Shown: positions 45,640 to 59,300, counted from the stretch's first letter. The stretch: DNA of 64,000 nt from Xestospongia muta (GCA_963693285.1 OY848917.1:10416192-10480191); one strand, 5' to 3'. The notes: generated by a model not told the origin, from the letters alone. Program-made: numbers and translations.

Positions 45640-46225
45640 GATTTCCTCAGTGAGAGTCAACACATTTGCTAAACTTGTGGTAGGCTTCCTCTCCTTAATC
45701 TAGACGCTTACATTTTTAGGCAAAGTATTGATAACTTGGTCTATGACGACCACTTCACGTATATCCTCGACGGTACTGCAGTCCTTTGTTCACTTTTTTG
45801 ATAAGTCCATTCTCCCTCCTGTCGAAGTCGAATCTCTGACAATAGGTCTCCTCGTTGATATTGTATCTCCACAATACTGCTGATTTAAGGTCCTCGTAGT
45901 CACTTATTATATAGTCCTTGGATAGCTGTATAATCCTGCTGAGCTATTCCCGTTAATTTGTGGTGCTAATTTGTAAGTCCATTTCTCGTTTCCAATGCCA
46001 TATACTTCCATCATTCGTTCGAAAGTTGTGAGATAAGCCTCTATATCTTTAGACGAGTAAGCTTCATCTCTTCGTGCTTTGCACAATGACTGTTGCTTGT
46101 GCAGCTGAGTCCCACATCCTACTAGATTCCTCCATAGGTTTCGTCAGCATGTCAAACATCTCTGCATGCTTTTGACGTCCCTACGACGTCGTTCTTTGTC
46201 TCGCTTCAGTCTCTCTTCCATTAGA
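45640..46225 (-). mobile_element. SCAN-like gag relic (Gmr1-type retrotransposon)
   Basis: The minus strand reads M-E-E-R-L-K-R-D-K-E-R-R-R (about 46220), then S-K-D-I-E-A-Y-L-T-T-F-E-R-M-M, W-T-Y-K-L-A-P-Q-I, Y-N-I-N-E-E-T-Y, and T-V-E-D-I-R-E-V-V-V-I-D-Q, L-P-K-N-V, K-E-R-K-P-T-T. This helix order is that of the SCAN domain and of the retroviral-type gag capsid from which SCAN is thought to derive. Several stops and shifts show it is dead. No zinc knuckle or pol is attached. Confidence 0.7.
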
Positions 46226-48270
46226 AACACACAAAAAAACTAGCTCAATGGGCTGGATGCTAGCACAAATTAACACCTTTAGGTTATTTTTACACTTAAT
46301 TAACAAAATCTGACTACACTAAATATCTTAAACATATAATTAATTAATGTGGACCTTCACAATTAGATTTGAAGAAAATTTACATTGACTTCTCATTTAC
46401 ACTTCAGTATTGATCCATCAATTGATCCAGTATGTATCTGTCCATCCATCTATTTATTGATTCATCCACCAATCCATTGCCATCTATTCACCTATCTGTC
46501 CATCCATATAGTCTAACTGCTCACTCTTCTTTCATTCATATTATTAATATGTTATGTACTATCTTGTTGACTGTCAATAAGAAAGGGATCATTCCGAATA
46601 CAATAAAAGAAAGAACACTTTTTAGTTATACCATCAAAACAGTCTTGTTCTGTCTTCCAATCTAATTTGTGTGCTAATTTTCTTTATAATTTTTCTCTTA
46701 CTTCCTTTTCCTTTGGATATAGCAAAACTCATTTGCAATAGCTAGTCATGTGATATGACAGACTCTCTGCCTGTGTTGTTGGATTGATTGCATAGTGCAA
46801 GTTGAAGCATTTTTTGGTGTACGTTCCTGTATACTACAAAATAGTGCCTCCTTACAGTTGAGATGTCAGAAAGGCGACAGGATCATGGAAGCAGTTGAAA
46901 GGTACTTTATCAATCATGGTATTGTGATTAAAACAGATTGTGGCTAGTCACTGCTTCTACAGGCTACCCTTCTATTTTATTATAAACAAATAGACTGTGC
47001 TCACCTATAAATAGTATACGTTGTCACTTTTTGCGTCTCTCTCTTGTTATTTAACTTAACTTCAGAAGCTAAGGTTAGTCTAAGTAATGGTAATTTATGT
47101 TTGTGTTGAGTGTTTCATTAAAAGCCAGTGGGTGGAATGAGAAGTTTGACACTTTGAATAGGTCAACCACATGGCTTTGTATAGGCTGTTTAGTTATTTA
47201 ATTTTACAATTACAGTTGACTTAATAATAGACTTTGTTTGGTTGAGTTAGGCATTTAAAGTGATAGATATTGAAACCAGTTCTTGTATGGGTTATTTGTT
47301 TATTATGGAAGTGATGTTTTGATGCCACCCCACTTTATTATGCTAGTACTGTATTATGCTAGTCAATGTTGATGATGAGAATTGCGGTAGTATAATAGGT
47401 TAAAAGAATAGCCAGACGTTGAAATATCCAAAGATATCCTTTCAATTTCTGAAGATGGTCAGTCAGGTGATATGTGTGTGGCTTAGTTTTATTCACCATC
47501 TCCTAACATACCTTCATTACTGTAAATGTCGTCACCACAATCTGTTGCCATTTGATCATGCTGGGTCTCAAGTATATTTATTTTGTATAATAATTTCAAT
47601 ACTTTAATAATGTTATGTAATGACTGATAAGTGTGTGTTGGGAGATCTAAAAATTAATTATGTTATTGATGTTTTTGCTAATAATTTGAAGGAAAATGCT
47701 TCAATTTATGCTCCTCAATTAGCTCTAACATGTGATTTTTCTCTAAGAGGGAGCTTTCCAATAGTAACTGTATGGAAGATGAGGAAGAGAATTCCTTCAA
47801 CAATATATTATTGATGGAATTTATTGTAAGTCACTATGCTGTTTATTATATTTTTTCATGATTATTTTTTCTTACTGTATACATTAAATACAAATATCCT
47901 ATGGCAACGAAAGAACTTAAAGAGAGAAGATGGAAACTGTACTCAACAAGAATATACATATAGTATATATATGTAAAAACATCAGAGCAATTTTTAAAAA
48001 ATCAAATCAATGAAACTAATAATAAAAGTCATCAATTAGTTATAATCAAGCCACGATTTGTGGCGAGATCTTGTTCAAGGCTTCTAGATATTACCCTGAC
48101 CACTTTGTCTATGAAGTGTAGATAATGGTGATGATGCGCAATTATATGGTGCGCACATTTTAGATTTTTCACGTTATTGTGCGATTTTCGTGGGCTAACT
48201 CTAGATATCGCGTTCCAAAACAAGTCCGATTGCGTTTCAACAGAAAACTTTCGCTTGATGACTGCGTATA
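46226..48270. other. Gene-poor stretch with a tetranucleotide-like repeat
   Basis: A CCATC/ATCCAT-rich simple repeat lies at about 46430-46510. A 64-codon plus-strand frame at 47620-47814 has no recognisable motif. I see no convincing gene. Confidence 0.45.
46430..46510. repeat. Degenerate (ATCC)n simple repeat
   Basis: Recurring TCCATCCATC/TCCACCAATCC words over about 80 bases. Confidence 0.75.
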
Positions 48271-48273
48271 CAT

Positions 48274-48361
48274 AAGAGAAGGATTACTGGTGGAAGTAGG
48301 CATGCTTGCAGTAGTACCTACAGTAGTATGCATGCATACTTCCACTAGGTAATCCTTCTTT
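48274..48361. repeat. Small inverted repeat (hairpin), arms about 32 bp
   Basis: AGAAGGATTAC...GGAAGTAGGCATGC (48275-48305) pairs with GCATGCATACTTCC...GTAATCCTTCT (48330-48360), with a 24-base centre. It could be a very short MITE or a structured RNA. No clear target duplication was identified. Confidence 0.75.
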
Positions 48362-48507
48362 TATCTATAATGCAGTCGAACAACTACGTTATGGTAATAT
48401 AAAGTCTGCTGAATACAATATGGCCATAAGATATCACAAAAGTACTTAAACTTTGTATAAATAAGAGAAGATATGAAGTGCCTTAGCTTTTTTGATCTGT
48501 TTATTAA

Positions 48508-49995
48508 CCTCACTGCGCGTGGGCGCAAAGCGAGGTTACTGTAGTCTGTCAGTGTGTGTGTGTGTGTGTGTCTGCACTGCCTGTTACCGGGGATTGTTTT
48601 AAAACTGCTATAACTTGGCAAGCGAAGCGTTAGCAGCTACCAACGTGTGGACTTTACAACAGTAGTATCAAGAACATCGTCAAGGAAAACCTAAGCTTAA
48701 ACTCGCAAAAGAATTTTCAGGCTGCAGAGGTCAAGGTGCCGTTTCTCGAAAAGTATTAAATTTAATGTGGAGATTTTTTAGTATGTTGTAGACAATCTTA
48801 CAGGAATACGCATCAGCAAGACAGAAGGGCCTTGGTCCAAGCAATCGTCATAAAAGCTCTGAAAAGTGTTTTCAAGATTGTACATGTACTTGGAGCGAAA
48901 GTGACGCATTCAGGAAACGTCCCAAAGCACTAAAAAAACTGCTACTAATAGATAATTGATTTATATTTGTACTACGGGACGTTTCCAAAGAACATTTCAT
49001 CTTCAAGTTACAATAAATTTTGTATATGAAATATTGATACATTTTAAAGCTTCATGTAAAGACTCAAAGAAACTTTTCATCACGAATCTAGTATTTAATT
49101 TTGCTTGGCAATTTAATGACACTATTACTTACTCAGTTACTGCTTCACAGACATGTCAAAGCTAGAAATAAAGCAACAATTAATAAAAATGCACTAAAGT
49201 GCTTAACCTCGTTGCGGTGCCCAGTATAAATCTATATTGCAGAGTGCATATAACACGTACATTTAAGATTGGACAAGGTGTGGTCAAATTATTGATAGGA
49301 TCACGTGATGCACATTACAAACTTTTTTTGATGACTCAGCATTTCTTTTCAATCAAAGAGAAAAAAGCTTTGTCGTTTACTGGGTAATTTGCACTCTCAT
49401 TGACATGTCTGTGAAGCTGTAACTGAGTAAGTAATAGTATCATTCAATTGCCAAGCAAGATTAAGTGCTCGATTCGTGATGAATGTTTCTCTGAGCCTTT
49501 ACATGACACTTTAAAATGTTTCAATATTTCATATACAAAATTTATTGTAACTTGAAAATGAAACGTTCTTTGGAAACATCCCGTAGTACAAATATAAATC
49601 GATATATTATCTATTAGTAGCAGTTTTTTCAGTTCTTTGAGACGTTTCCTGAATGCGTTACTTAGCTCCAAGTCCACAAAACACTTTTCAGAACTTTTCT
49701 AACGATTGCTTCGACCAAAGGGCCTTCTGTCTTGGTGATCCGTATTCCTCTAAGATTCTCTACAACATACTAAAAAATCTCCACATTAAATTTTTTACTT
49801 TTCGAGAAACGGCACTTGACCTCTGCAGCCTGAAAATTCTTTTGCGAGTTTTAAGCTTAGGTTTTCTTTGACGATGTTCTTGATACTACTGTTGTAAAGT
49901 CCACACGTTTTTTTATTCGTTGCTAAACGTTGGTAGCTGTTAACGCTTCGCTTGCCAAGTTATAGCAGTTCAAAAAAACAGGCAGTGCACACAAC

Positions 49996-50029
<34 letters not shown>

Positions 50030-50073
50030 TGACAGACTACAGTACCCTCGCTTTGCGCCCACACACAGTGAGG
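48508..50073. mobile_element. 1.57-kb foldback element flanked by TTAA
   Basis: The two arms (48508 to about 49170 and about 49390 to 50073) are inverted copies over about 660 bp, interrupted by small indels. The ends are near-perfect inverted repeats beginning CCTCACTG and containing GTGGGCGCAAAGCGAGG and CTGTAGTCTGTCAGTG. TTAA lies immediately outside both ends (48504-48507, 50074-50077). A TTAA duplication plus a CCT start is the piggyBac signature. Arms contain (GT)n and (AC)n microsatellites at matching places. No transposase is encoded, so it would be non-autonomous. Confidence 0.85.
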
Positions 50074-50084
50074 TTAATGAGCAT

Positions 50085-50235
50085 ATAGACAATGACAAAG
50101 CTTACTATTTTATAACCACACCTTCTGGAATGTTAATAAATTTTCTTGCAATAAAACATCATAGCTGGGCCTAAGCTGGCACAGGATTTATAAATAACTT
50201 AGAAACTGCAGCGAGGTTCGGCACTTTAGTACCTT
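50085..50235. repeat. Inverted, diverged copy of the foldback loop
   Basis: Read on the minus strand, ACTAAAGTGCCGAACCTCGCTGC, AAGGTGTGGTTATA and AAGCTTTGTCATTG follow the same order as ACTAAAGTGCTTAACC, AAGGTGTGGTCAAA and AAGCTTTGTCGTT in the loop at 49190-49385. The overall order is therefore arm, loop, inverted arm, inverted loop. Confidence 0.65.
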
Positions 50236-50396
50236 TCATTTTGTCATCGCTACGATAACGCCCATCAAATATTAATTACTCGTAAAATTATCTGCATCGA
50301 TATTGAAAAATTTTTATTTTTGTTGTACTTTCTATTGGACAACATAACGTTTGCTGTCCTTGTATTTCTTCACATGAGCTGTCATCATAAACCATG
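50236..50396 (+). promoter_or_regulatory. Putative 5' flank and first exon of the ankyrin gene
   Basis: The ATG at 50394-50396 sits in AAACCATGG, a good initiation context, and is followed at once by GTAAGTACATT, a near-consensus donor. Upstream 150 bp must hold the promoter and 5' UTR; no TATA box stands out. The intron to the next exon would be 2.46 kb, much longer than others in the gene, so this start is an inference. Confidence 0.4.
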
Positions 50397-53300
50397 GTAA
50401 GTACATTAAGTAATGTCCTATTGCTAAATGTTACTGTCATATGTAACAGAAAAACATTCATCTTGTTTCGATAGATAGTTTATGGATCAATCCATGAAGA
50501 TAGAATAGTCCCTAATATTCAATAATATTACTGCATGCTATTGTTCACTATTCATATTAATTACTGTCTGCAAACTAAGTATTGTTTTATCTAAGTTTTC
50601 TTAGTGTTGTGTCCAAGCCCTCACTAACTAGTGGGTATGAGACGAACTATTTCTGTAACCATTGTTGGATAACCCATTAAAAGGACTCATGTACTTATGC
50701 TTCAGTTTCCCCAATACCATTGCTATATGTATATATGTATGTGTAACCTTGTTTGTTAAATGGAAAGTTTGACATGCCCAATAAACTTGATATGGTAAAA
50801 CTAGATTTTTCTTTTATACACATACTTTACATGGAAGTATGTAAAAATAATTCTTAGAAAATTTCAATTATTTTTTTGAATACTGTCACAAGAAAAGAAA
50901 CTATAAGAATGAGGGGAATCCAAAAGTATCAAAATTAATTAGGGTCATTCTCTGCAACCATGACTTTTATGTAAGTCTAATGAACATTGCAAGATTACAG
51001 TATGTAATGTCTACAGATTGTTCTAAGTGAATGAGGTCAAAACGTTCCTACTATGATCTATGTGAAATAATAGAAAATCGTCAATTTACCTAATCAATGA
51101 AATTTGGGGTATAATATTCACCATTTTTTGGCTGATATTTCAATGTGCCAGACAGTCCTGAGATTATTCTAAGCCATATTGTATCTATATATACTATACT
51201 AATTTGTACATAATGTTTGTGTGATAGTTCATTTTTCCAATTATGTGACTGTTATTATAACACCTGATAATATTATATATCTACTCAATATAAAATAATG
51301 GTTTGGTACCTGTTCACCTACTCCCATTTCGTCTATTCCCAAAAGAACAGTTTCGCCTACCAAATGATCAAAAGAATAGTTTCAGTTAATAAAATTTAGA
51401 TATCAAGTGTTAAAATACACAGTTAAATGATAAGAAGTATATACTACTATACATGTATAAAACTATACAAGATACTATGAGTGAAGGCATGTCATCATAA
51501 ATGAATAAATAGTTGTTTCAATCCACAAACACCAATGACTTATGTACTAAACTTGAATTGATATTACTGCTAGTAATTCATATAAGAACAGTGTAGTGTT
51601 AATACTAGGATAGATGATTATAGTAATCTAAGTGAACAATTACTGCTATGCAGATATTATGATTATTGCAAATTACTGTCTTCTTAAGCAAATTTAATAT
51701 AGCTATTAGTTGTGTTTAAATTGGCTGTATTATTGTTGAGTAAACAGTGCTAAAATGTGGCATGATTGTACAGAAAACATGGATTTAGAGCCCAATTGTT
51801 GTAAAATGTACCACCTTTGTAGCCAAGGTATGACATTGTTAGGATGATGTGATTATTAGAAAGATTATAATACCTGTTATCATAATATTACTGATCTCTA
51901 GTTAATACTGCAAAATTCTTGTGGCTGAGTAGTTAATAATGCAGAATTCTTGTGGCAGAGTCTACTATACCTTGGTTCACTATTATGCTTTCTCATTATG
52001 CATGGGATCTTACATAGACAAATAACCTCTTAATTTGATAACAGGGGTGGATCTGAGGGTGACCTCTGCAAGGCCAGTCATCCAAACACTGAACCCTGAC
52101 TTGTTTGGAGTGCTAGATGTTTGGATTAACAGCTGGTGAAGTGTGCATACATCATCTGAAGATAAAACATTAACCAAAAAAGCTGTAGGTGCAAGTTTGA
52201 ACCCAACTTAGTACCTTCTTTTATTCAACCCACAACAGGACATGTGATTTTTGTAAATATCACGCTTAATGGACAAGTACATGTACTACAATTTCTTGCC
52301 TTCCTAAAAGACTTTTACTAGGACCACCTCTGGTTGAGAATATACTCTAGTAAATGTCATTACCTTTTCAAATTAAAACTGCACAATTTTAGTGTGCTGA
52401 GCCACTAAGTTGTAGTTCCAATAGTGGTTCGTAAGATTAAAATATGTTTACTAGTGAATTAATGTTCTCGTGTTAGAGTTATTCAAAACTTCCTGCAGTG
52501 TTTATTTATTTTTTCTTGAGTTTAATGTTGTTTTAAGGTATTGTCTAATGTTCTTTTGATATCCATACTATATATGTTATCAAACAGTTATGGAACATCA
52601 TTTATATGGAATACCTGTAAAATTATTTTACAGATTTTAATATGTTAAGTGATATTGCAAGGTAATGTAATGATGTTAGCCTGTTTGAGTTAGCCCTAGT
52701 TATAACATTGAGTCAGAGATTGACACTATATTAAAGATTTTTCCAATAAGATACTAATTTTTAGACTATTAATACCAATAAAGTAAAATGATGAGCAGTT
52801 GCTGATATTTTTAAAATAAATATTTAAGGATATTGTTAATGTTTTTAACTTAGAATGACAGTCTAATTGAATCTGCTAGAAAAGGAGATTTGTCTGGAGT
52901 AAAAAAATCTCTCTTAATAGGAGCCAATGTTAATGCTATATCTTTGGTAAGTCTACTTAATTTATTAAACAGAAGAATATGAATGATGCAGCTAGACTGA
53001 AATTTCATTGAATATGAAGAATGTCATCATTGTAAGCCTACCCAGGTTACTATGAAAATTTCTGTTGTATTCTAAATTACTAAGAACTTGTGAAATGTAT
53101 TCAAGTTATTGTTAAGGTAATAATAATTATCCAGTATTGCCTAAGCAAAGGATTTCTGCAGTCTTCATATTTTTATTTTGTCTATGTATGTTTTACTATT
53201 GGTATACTGTGTTAGTGGTCTTATTTGACTTTTTATTGTATTACAATAGAAAGGATATGCAGCTCTTCATTATGCAAGTAATGGAAGACATACTGATATT

Positions 53301-56300
53301 ATTGAAATATTGCTCAACCATAATGCTGATATCAATGTTGTTACTAAGGTAATTCATATCATGAGAATGAGTGTATTTTACTCTAATGTTTAAACTGTGT
53401 AAAGAGATAGTATCGAGACTTCTACTATGCTATCCATTTATACAGTTAAATTATATATAAAGTTTTTAAGAGTAGTTTGTTTAAAATTAGAGTATTTGTT
53501 GTGATTGTTACTATTTTAAACTAATTATAACATTGTTTAGATGAGTAATGTTCTATTATACTTGTATAATACATTTGCAACAGTTTTGCTAAAATTGCTG
53601 CATTATATATAAATTTACTATAAATCAGTAAACTTATTATAACAAACAGTTTAAAATTTATTTTCATAATGGATAAACTAAAGTTTATGCAAGTTAATAC
53701 TTATTGTATACAGAAGATAATACTCTTGGAACAGTTAACAAGATGAGATTTAAGTATAAAGTCGATGTATGCTAATGACAAGTTACAGTGGTAGTTTTGT
53801 ATTTGTATTGATGACATTATAGTAAGAGTTTTGTTGAGAGTAGTTTCCTTAAATAAGAGCATCCATTTTTAACTAGATATAATCTTGTCTCAATTTTTAT
53901 GTACTAGTGTACTCATGTAATACATTATAATGATATATTATCTTGGTTCACATTAATGTGTTTGTTTGAACATATTTAGGAGGGATCTACTCCAGTTACG
54001 TTAGCTGCAAGAGAGGGACACAAAGATGTTGTTTTGACTCTAGCTCAGAGTGGAGGCAATCTGGACCTTGTTGATGCAGTAAGTATTTATGTGCATGTTA
54101 AGGAGCTAATGTAGACCTTGTTAATTCAATAAGCGTTCATGAGTATATTTTAGATTGTAAAACCTGTACTATTAAAGTCTACTTTGTATTCTAAATTAAG
54201 AACTTGTGAAAAGTATCCAAATTATTGTTAAAATAGTAATAATTTTCAGGCTAATCAACATATTATTGGAGCCTTTATGTTTTTATTGCATTCCTGCATG
54301 TGCTTTCTTATTGGTTTACTTTGTAGGTCGTCTTATTTGATATTCTTCTGTTACTACAATAGGATGGAATGGCAGCTCTTCATTATGCAAGTAATGAAGG
54401 ACATGCTGATGTTGTAGAAACGTTACTCAATCATAATGTTGATATTAATGCTGTTGATAAGATATTTCAGATCATGAGAATGAGTGTGTTTTTATAATCT
54501 TTAAGCTAAAAAGGTAGTCACTAGATTTGTACATTCTATGCCTTAATTGACCAATCAGATTGCTCTATTTTTGGTGAATATATAAGTTATGCATCTCATA
54601 AACAGATGTACAAGTTACTATGCACTCTTTTTAACTAGACATAATGAATTTTAGATTAGTAATATACTATTATAGTCATGTAATACATTTACAACAGTGT
54701 TAATGAAGATAATTTACAATTGATTTGATATATCCTTTTGGTTCACATTAATTGGGTTATTGTAATATATTTAAAAAGGATTGACTTCATTTATGTTAGC
54801 TGCAAAAAAGATATGCAAAGATATGATTTTAATACTAACACGGAGTTGAGCCAATCTAGACCTTGTTAATGCAGTAAGTCTTGAAGATATATCAGATTAT
54901 AAAGCCTGAGCATCATTAAGAACCTACTTTGTTTACTATTGAAATTTCCTTTCTATTCTAAACTACTAAGAATATTTGAAATGTTTCCAAAAAAAATTGT
55001 TAAAGAAATGTTAACTTTTCAGTATTGCTTAAGCAATGTATTCTTAAAGGGTTCGTGTTTTTATTGGGTTTTTGTATGTTTTTTTTCTATTGGTATACTC
55101 TGTTAGTGGTGTAATTTGCCAGTTGATTTTTTGTTTTTTCAATAGGATGGAAGAACAGCTCTTCATTATGCAAGTTATAAAGGACATGCTGATGTTGTAG
55201 AAATATTACTCAACCATAATGCTGATATTAATGTTGTTACTAAGGTAAATAAGATCACAAGAATGAATATATTTTACTCTGATTTTTAAACTGTCTAAAG
55301 AGATAGTAACTAGAATTCTACCATGCTATAATATAAATGACTAATCAGATTGTTGCATTTATGGTGAATATATAAGTTACGCACCTCTTAAAAAGGTGTA
55401 TAAGTTACTATACACTGTTTTTCTTAGGCTATGCTTTCCAATATTATAACAATCAATTTGATTGAAATTACTACATTATCAATAACGTTTCTACAAATCA
55501 GTATGTTAATTACAAGAAACAGTTAAATTTTATGTTTGTAATAAATAAATCAGCAGATTATGTAAATTGAGACTATTGCATGGAGAATATAATGCTCCTG
55601 AATTGTTTAAAAAGCAAAGACTAAGATTTAGGAACTTATGAAATGCATATAATATACTATTATAGTCATGTAATACATTTACAACAGTGTTAATGGAGAT
55701 AATTAACAATTGATTTGATATATCCTTTTGGTTCACATTAATGGGGTTATTGTAATATATTTAAAAAAGAATGACCCAAGTTTTGTTAGCTGCAAAAAAA
55801 AATATGCAAACATATGATTTTAATACTAACACAGAGAGGAGCCAATCTAGACCTTGTTAATGCAGTAAGTCTTTTTGAAGATATATCAGATTATAAAGCC
55901 TGAGCATCCGTAAAAACCTACTTTGTTTACTATTGAAATCTCCCTTGTATTATAAATTACTCATAATTTTTAAATGTTTCCAAAAGAATTGTTAAAGAAA
56001 TATTAATTATTCAGTATTGCTTAAGTAATGTATTCTTGAAGGGTTCGTGTTTTTATTGGGTTTTTGTATGTTTTTTTCTATTGGCATAAGGTAATTTAGA
56101 TCATGAGAATTAGTGTATTTTACTCTAATCTCTAAACTGTGTAAAGAGATAGTATCTAGACTTCTACCATTCTATCCATTTATACAGTTAAATTATATAT
56201 GAAGTTTTTAAGAGTAGTTTGTTTAAAATTAGAGTATTTGTTGTGATTGTTACTATTTTAAACTAATTGTAACATTGTTTAGATGAGTAATGTTCTATTA

Positions 56301-59300
56301 TACTTGTATAATACATTTGCAACAGTTTCGCTAAAATTGCTGCATTATATATAAATTTACTATAAATCAGTAAATTTTTTATAACAAACAGTTTAAAATT
56401 TAGTTTCATAATGGATAAACTAAAGTTTATGCAAGTTAATACTTATTGTATACAGAAGATAATACTCTTGGAACAGTTAACAAGATTGAGATTTAAGTAT
56501 AAAGTCGATGTATGCTAATGACAAGTTACAGTGGTAGTTTTGTATTTGTATTGATGACATTATAGTAAGGGTTTTGTTGAGAGTAGTTTCCTTAAATAAG
56601 AGCATCCATTTTTAACTAGATATAATCTTGTCTCAATTTTTATGTACTAGTGTACTCATGTAATACATTGTAACAGAGATAATTTACAATTATTATGATA
56701 TATTATCTTGGTTCACATTAATGTGTTTGTTTGAACATATTTAGGAGGGATATACTCCAGTTACGTTAGCTGCAAGAGAGGGACACAAAGATGTTGTTTT
56801 GACTCTAGCTCAGAGAGGAGCCAATCTGGACCTTGTTGATGCAGTAAGTATTTATGTGCATGTTAAGGAGCTAATGTAGACCTTGTTAATTCAATAAGCG
56901 TTCATGAGTATATTTTAGATTGTAAAACCTGTACTATTAAAGTCTACTTTGTATTCTAAATTATTAAGAACTTGTGAAAAGTGTCCAAATAATTGTTAAA
57001 ATAGTAATAATAACTATTCTACAAATCAGTATGTTTATTACAACAAACAGTTAAATTTATGTTTGTAATAAATAAATCATCAGATTATGTAAATTGAGAC
57101 TATTGCATGGAGAATATAATTTTTTGTTATTACAATATGAAGAAGGATGTGTGACTCTACATTATGCAAGTTTTTGTGGACATACTGATGTTGTAGAAAT
57201 ATTACTCAACCATAATGTTGATATTAATGTTGTTACTAAGGTAATTAACATCATGAAATGAGTGTATTTTACTCTAATGTTCAAACTGTGTAAAGAGATA
57301 TTATCTAGACTTATACCATGCTATACCTTTATACAGATAAATTATATATAAAGATTTTAAGAGTAATTTGTTCAAAATTAAAATATTTGTTGTGATTGAT
57401 ACTTTTGAACTAAATATATTGTTGTCTAGATTAGTAATATACTATTGTACTCCTGTAATACATTTACAACAGTGTTAGTAGAGATAATTTTAAATTATTT
57501 AAATTGAGACTATTGCATGGAGAATATAATGCTCTTAGAATTGTTTAAAAAGCAAAGACCAAGATTTAGGAAGTTGTGAAATGTATGCAAATTATTGTTA
57601 ATATAATAATAATTTTACATTATTTTCTAAGCAAAGTATTCTTGCAAGCTTAATTTTTTTATTCAGTCTGTTTATGTTTTACTCTTGGTTTAATGTTTAG
57701 TTGTCTAATTTAGCAGTTGATGAATTTTTTGTAATTACAATAGGAAGAAGGATGTATGGCTCTACATTATGCAAGTTTTTGTGGACATGCTGATGTTGTA
57801 GAAATATTACTCAATCATAATGCTGATATTAATGTTGTTACTAAGGTAATTCAGATCATGAGAATGAGTGTATTTTACTCTAATGTTTAAACTGTGTAAA
57901 GAGATAGTAACTAGAATTCTGCCGTGCTATAATATAAATGACTAAACAGATTGTTCATTTATGATGAATATATAAGTTATACATCTCGTAAAAAAGTGCT
58001 ATACATTGCTTTTCTTAGGCTATACTTTCCAATGTTATAACAATCAATTTGATTGAAAATTACTACATTATCTATAATTTTTCTACAAATCTGTATGTTT
58101 ATAACAAGAAACAGTTAAAGTTTATGTTAGTAATAAATAAATCAGCAGATTACGTAAATTGAGACTATTGCATGAAAAATATAATGCTCTTGAATTGTTT
58201 AAAAAGCAAAGACCAAGATTTAAGTATTAACTATAAAAATTCTGATCACAAATTACAGTGGTAGTTTAGTATTTATGGTGAATATATAAGTTATACACCT
58301 CTTAAAAAGGTGTATAAGTTACTATACACTGTTTTTCTTAGGCTATGATTTCCAATATTATAACAATCAATTTGATTGAAATTACTAAAAAGCAAAGACC
58401 AAGATTTAAATATTAACTATATGAATTTTGATGAAAAATTACAATGGTAATTTAGTATTTATATTGATGTCAATAAAGTAAGATTTTTTAAGAGTAGTTT
58501 GTTTAAAATTAGAGTATTTGTTGTGATTGTTACTATTTTAAACTAATTGTAACATTGTTTAGACGAGTAATGTAGTATTGTCTTGTATAATACATTTACA
58601 ACAGTGTTAGTAGAGATAATTTACAATTATTATTAAATATTCTATTGGTTCACATTAATATGGTTATCATAATTTATTTAGATGGGATCTACTCCAGTTA
58701 TGTTAGCTGCAAAAAAGGGATGCAAAGATGTTATTTTGACACTAACACAGAGAGGAGCCAATCTAGACCTTGTTAATGCAGTAAGTCTTCTTGAAGATAT
58801 ATCAGATTATAAAGCCTGAGCATCATTAAGAACCTACTTTGTTTACTATTGAAATCTCCTTTGTATTATAAACTACTCGTAATTTTAAATGTTTCTAAAA
58901 GAATTGTTAAAGAAATATTAATTATTCAGTATTGCTTAAGTAATGTATTCTTGAAGGGTTCATGTTTTTATTGGGTTTTTGTATGTTTTTTCTATTGGCA
59001 TACTCTGTTAGTGGTGTGATTTGATGGTTCATTTTTTGTTTTTACAATAGGATGGATGGACAGCTCTTCATTTTGCAAGTAATGAAGGACATGCTGATGT
59101 TGTAGAAGTATTACTCAACCATAATGGTGATATTAATGTTGTTACTAAGGTAATTCAGATCATGAGAATGAGTGTATTTTACCCTAATCCTTAAACTGTC
59201 TAAGGAGATAGTAACTAGAATTCTACTATGCTATAATATAAATGACTAATCAGATTGTTGGTGAATTTATGGTGAATATATAAGTTATGCACCTCTTAAA

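Noticed and set aside
47620..47814. 64-codon plus-strand frame as a gene
   Set aside because: No motif, repeat or convincing splice context; compatible with chance in AT-rich DNA.
48956..49871. Frames in the foldback element (48956-49165, 49444-49677, 49653-49871)
   Set aside because: They are the same sequence read from the two inverted arms and share no transposase motif.
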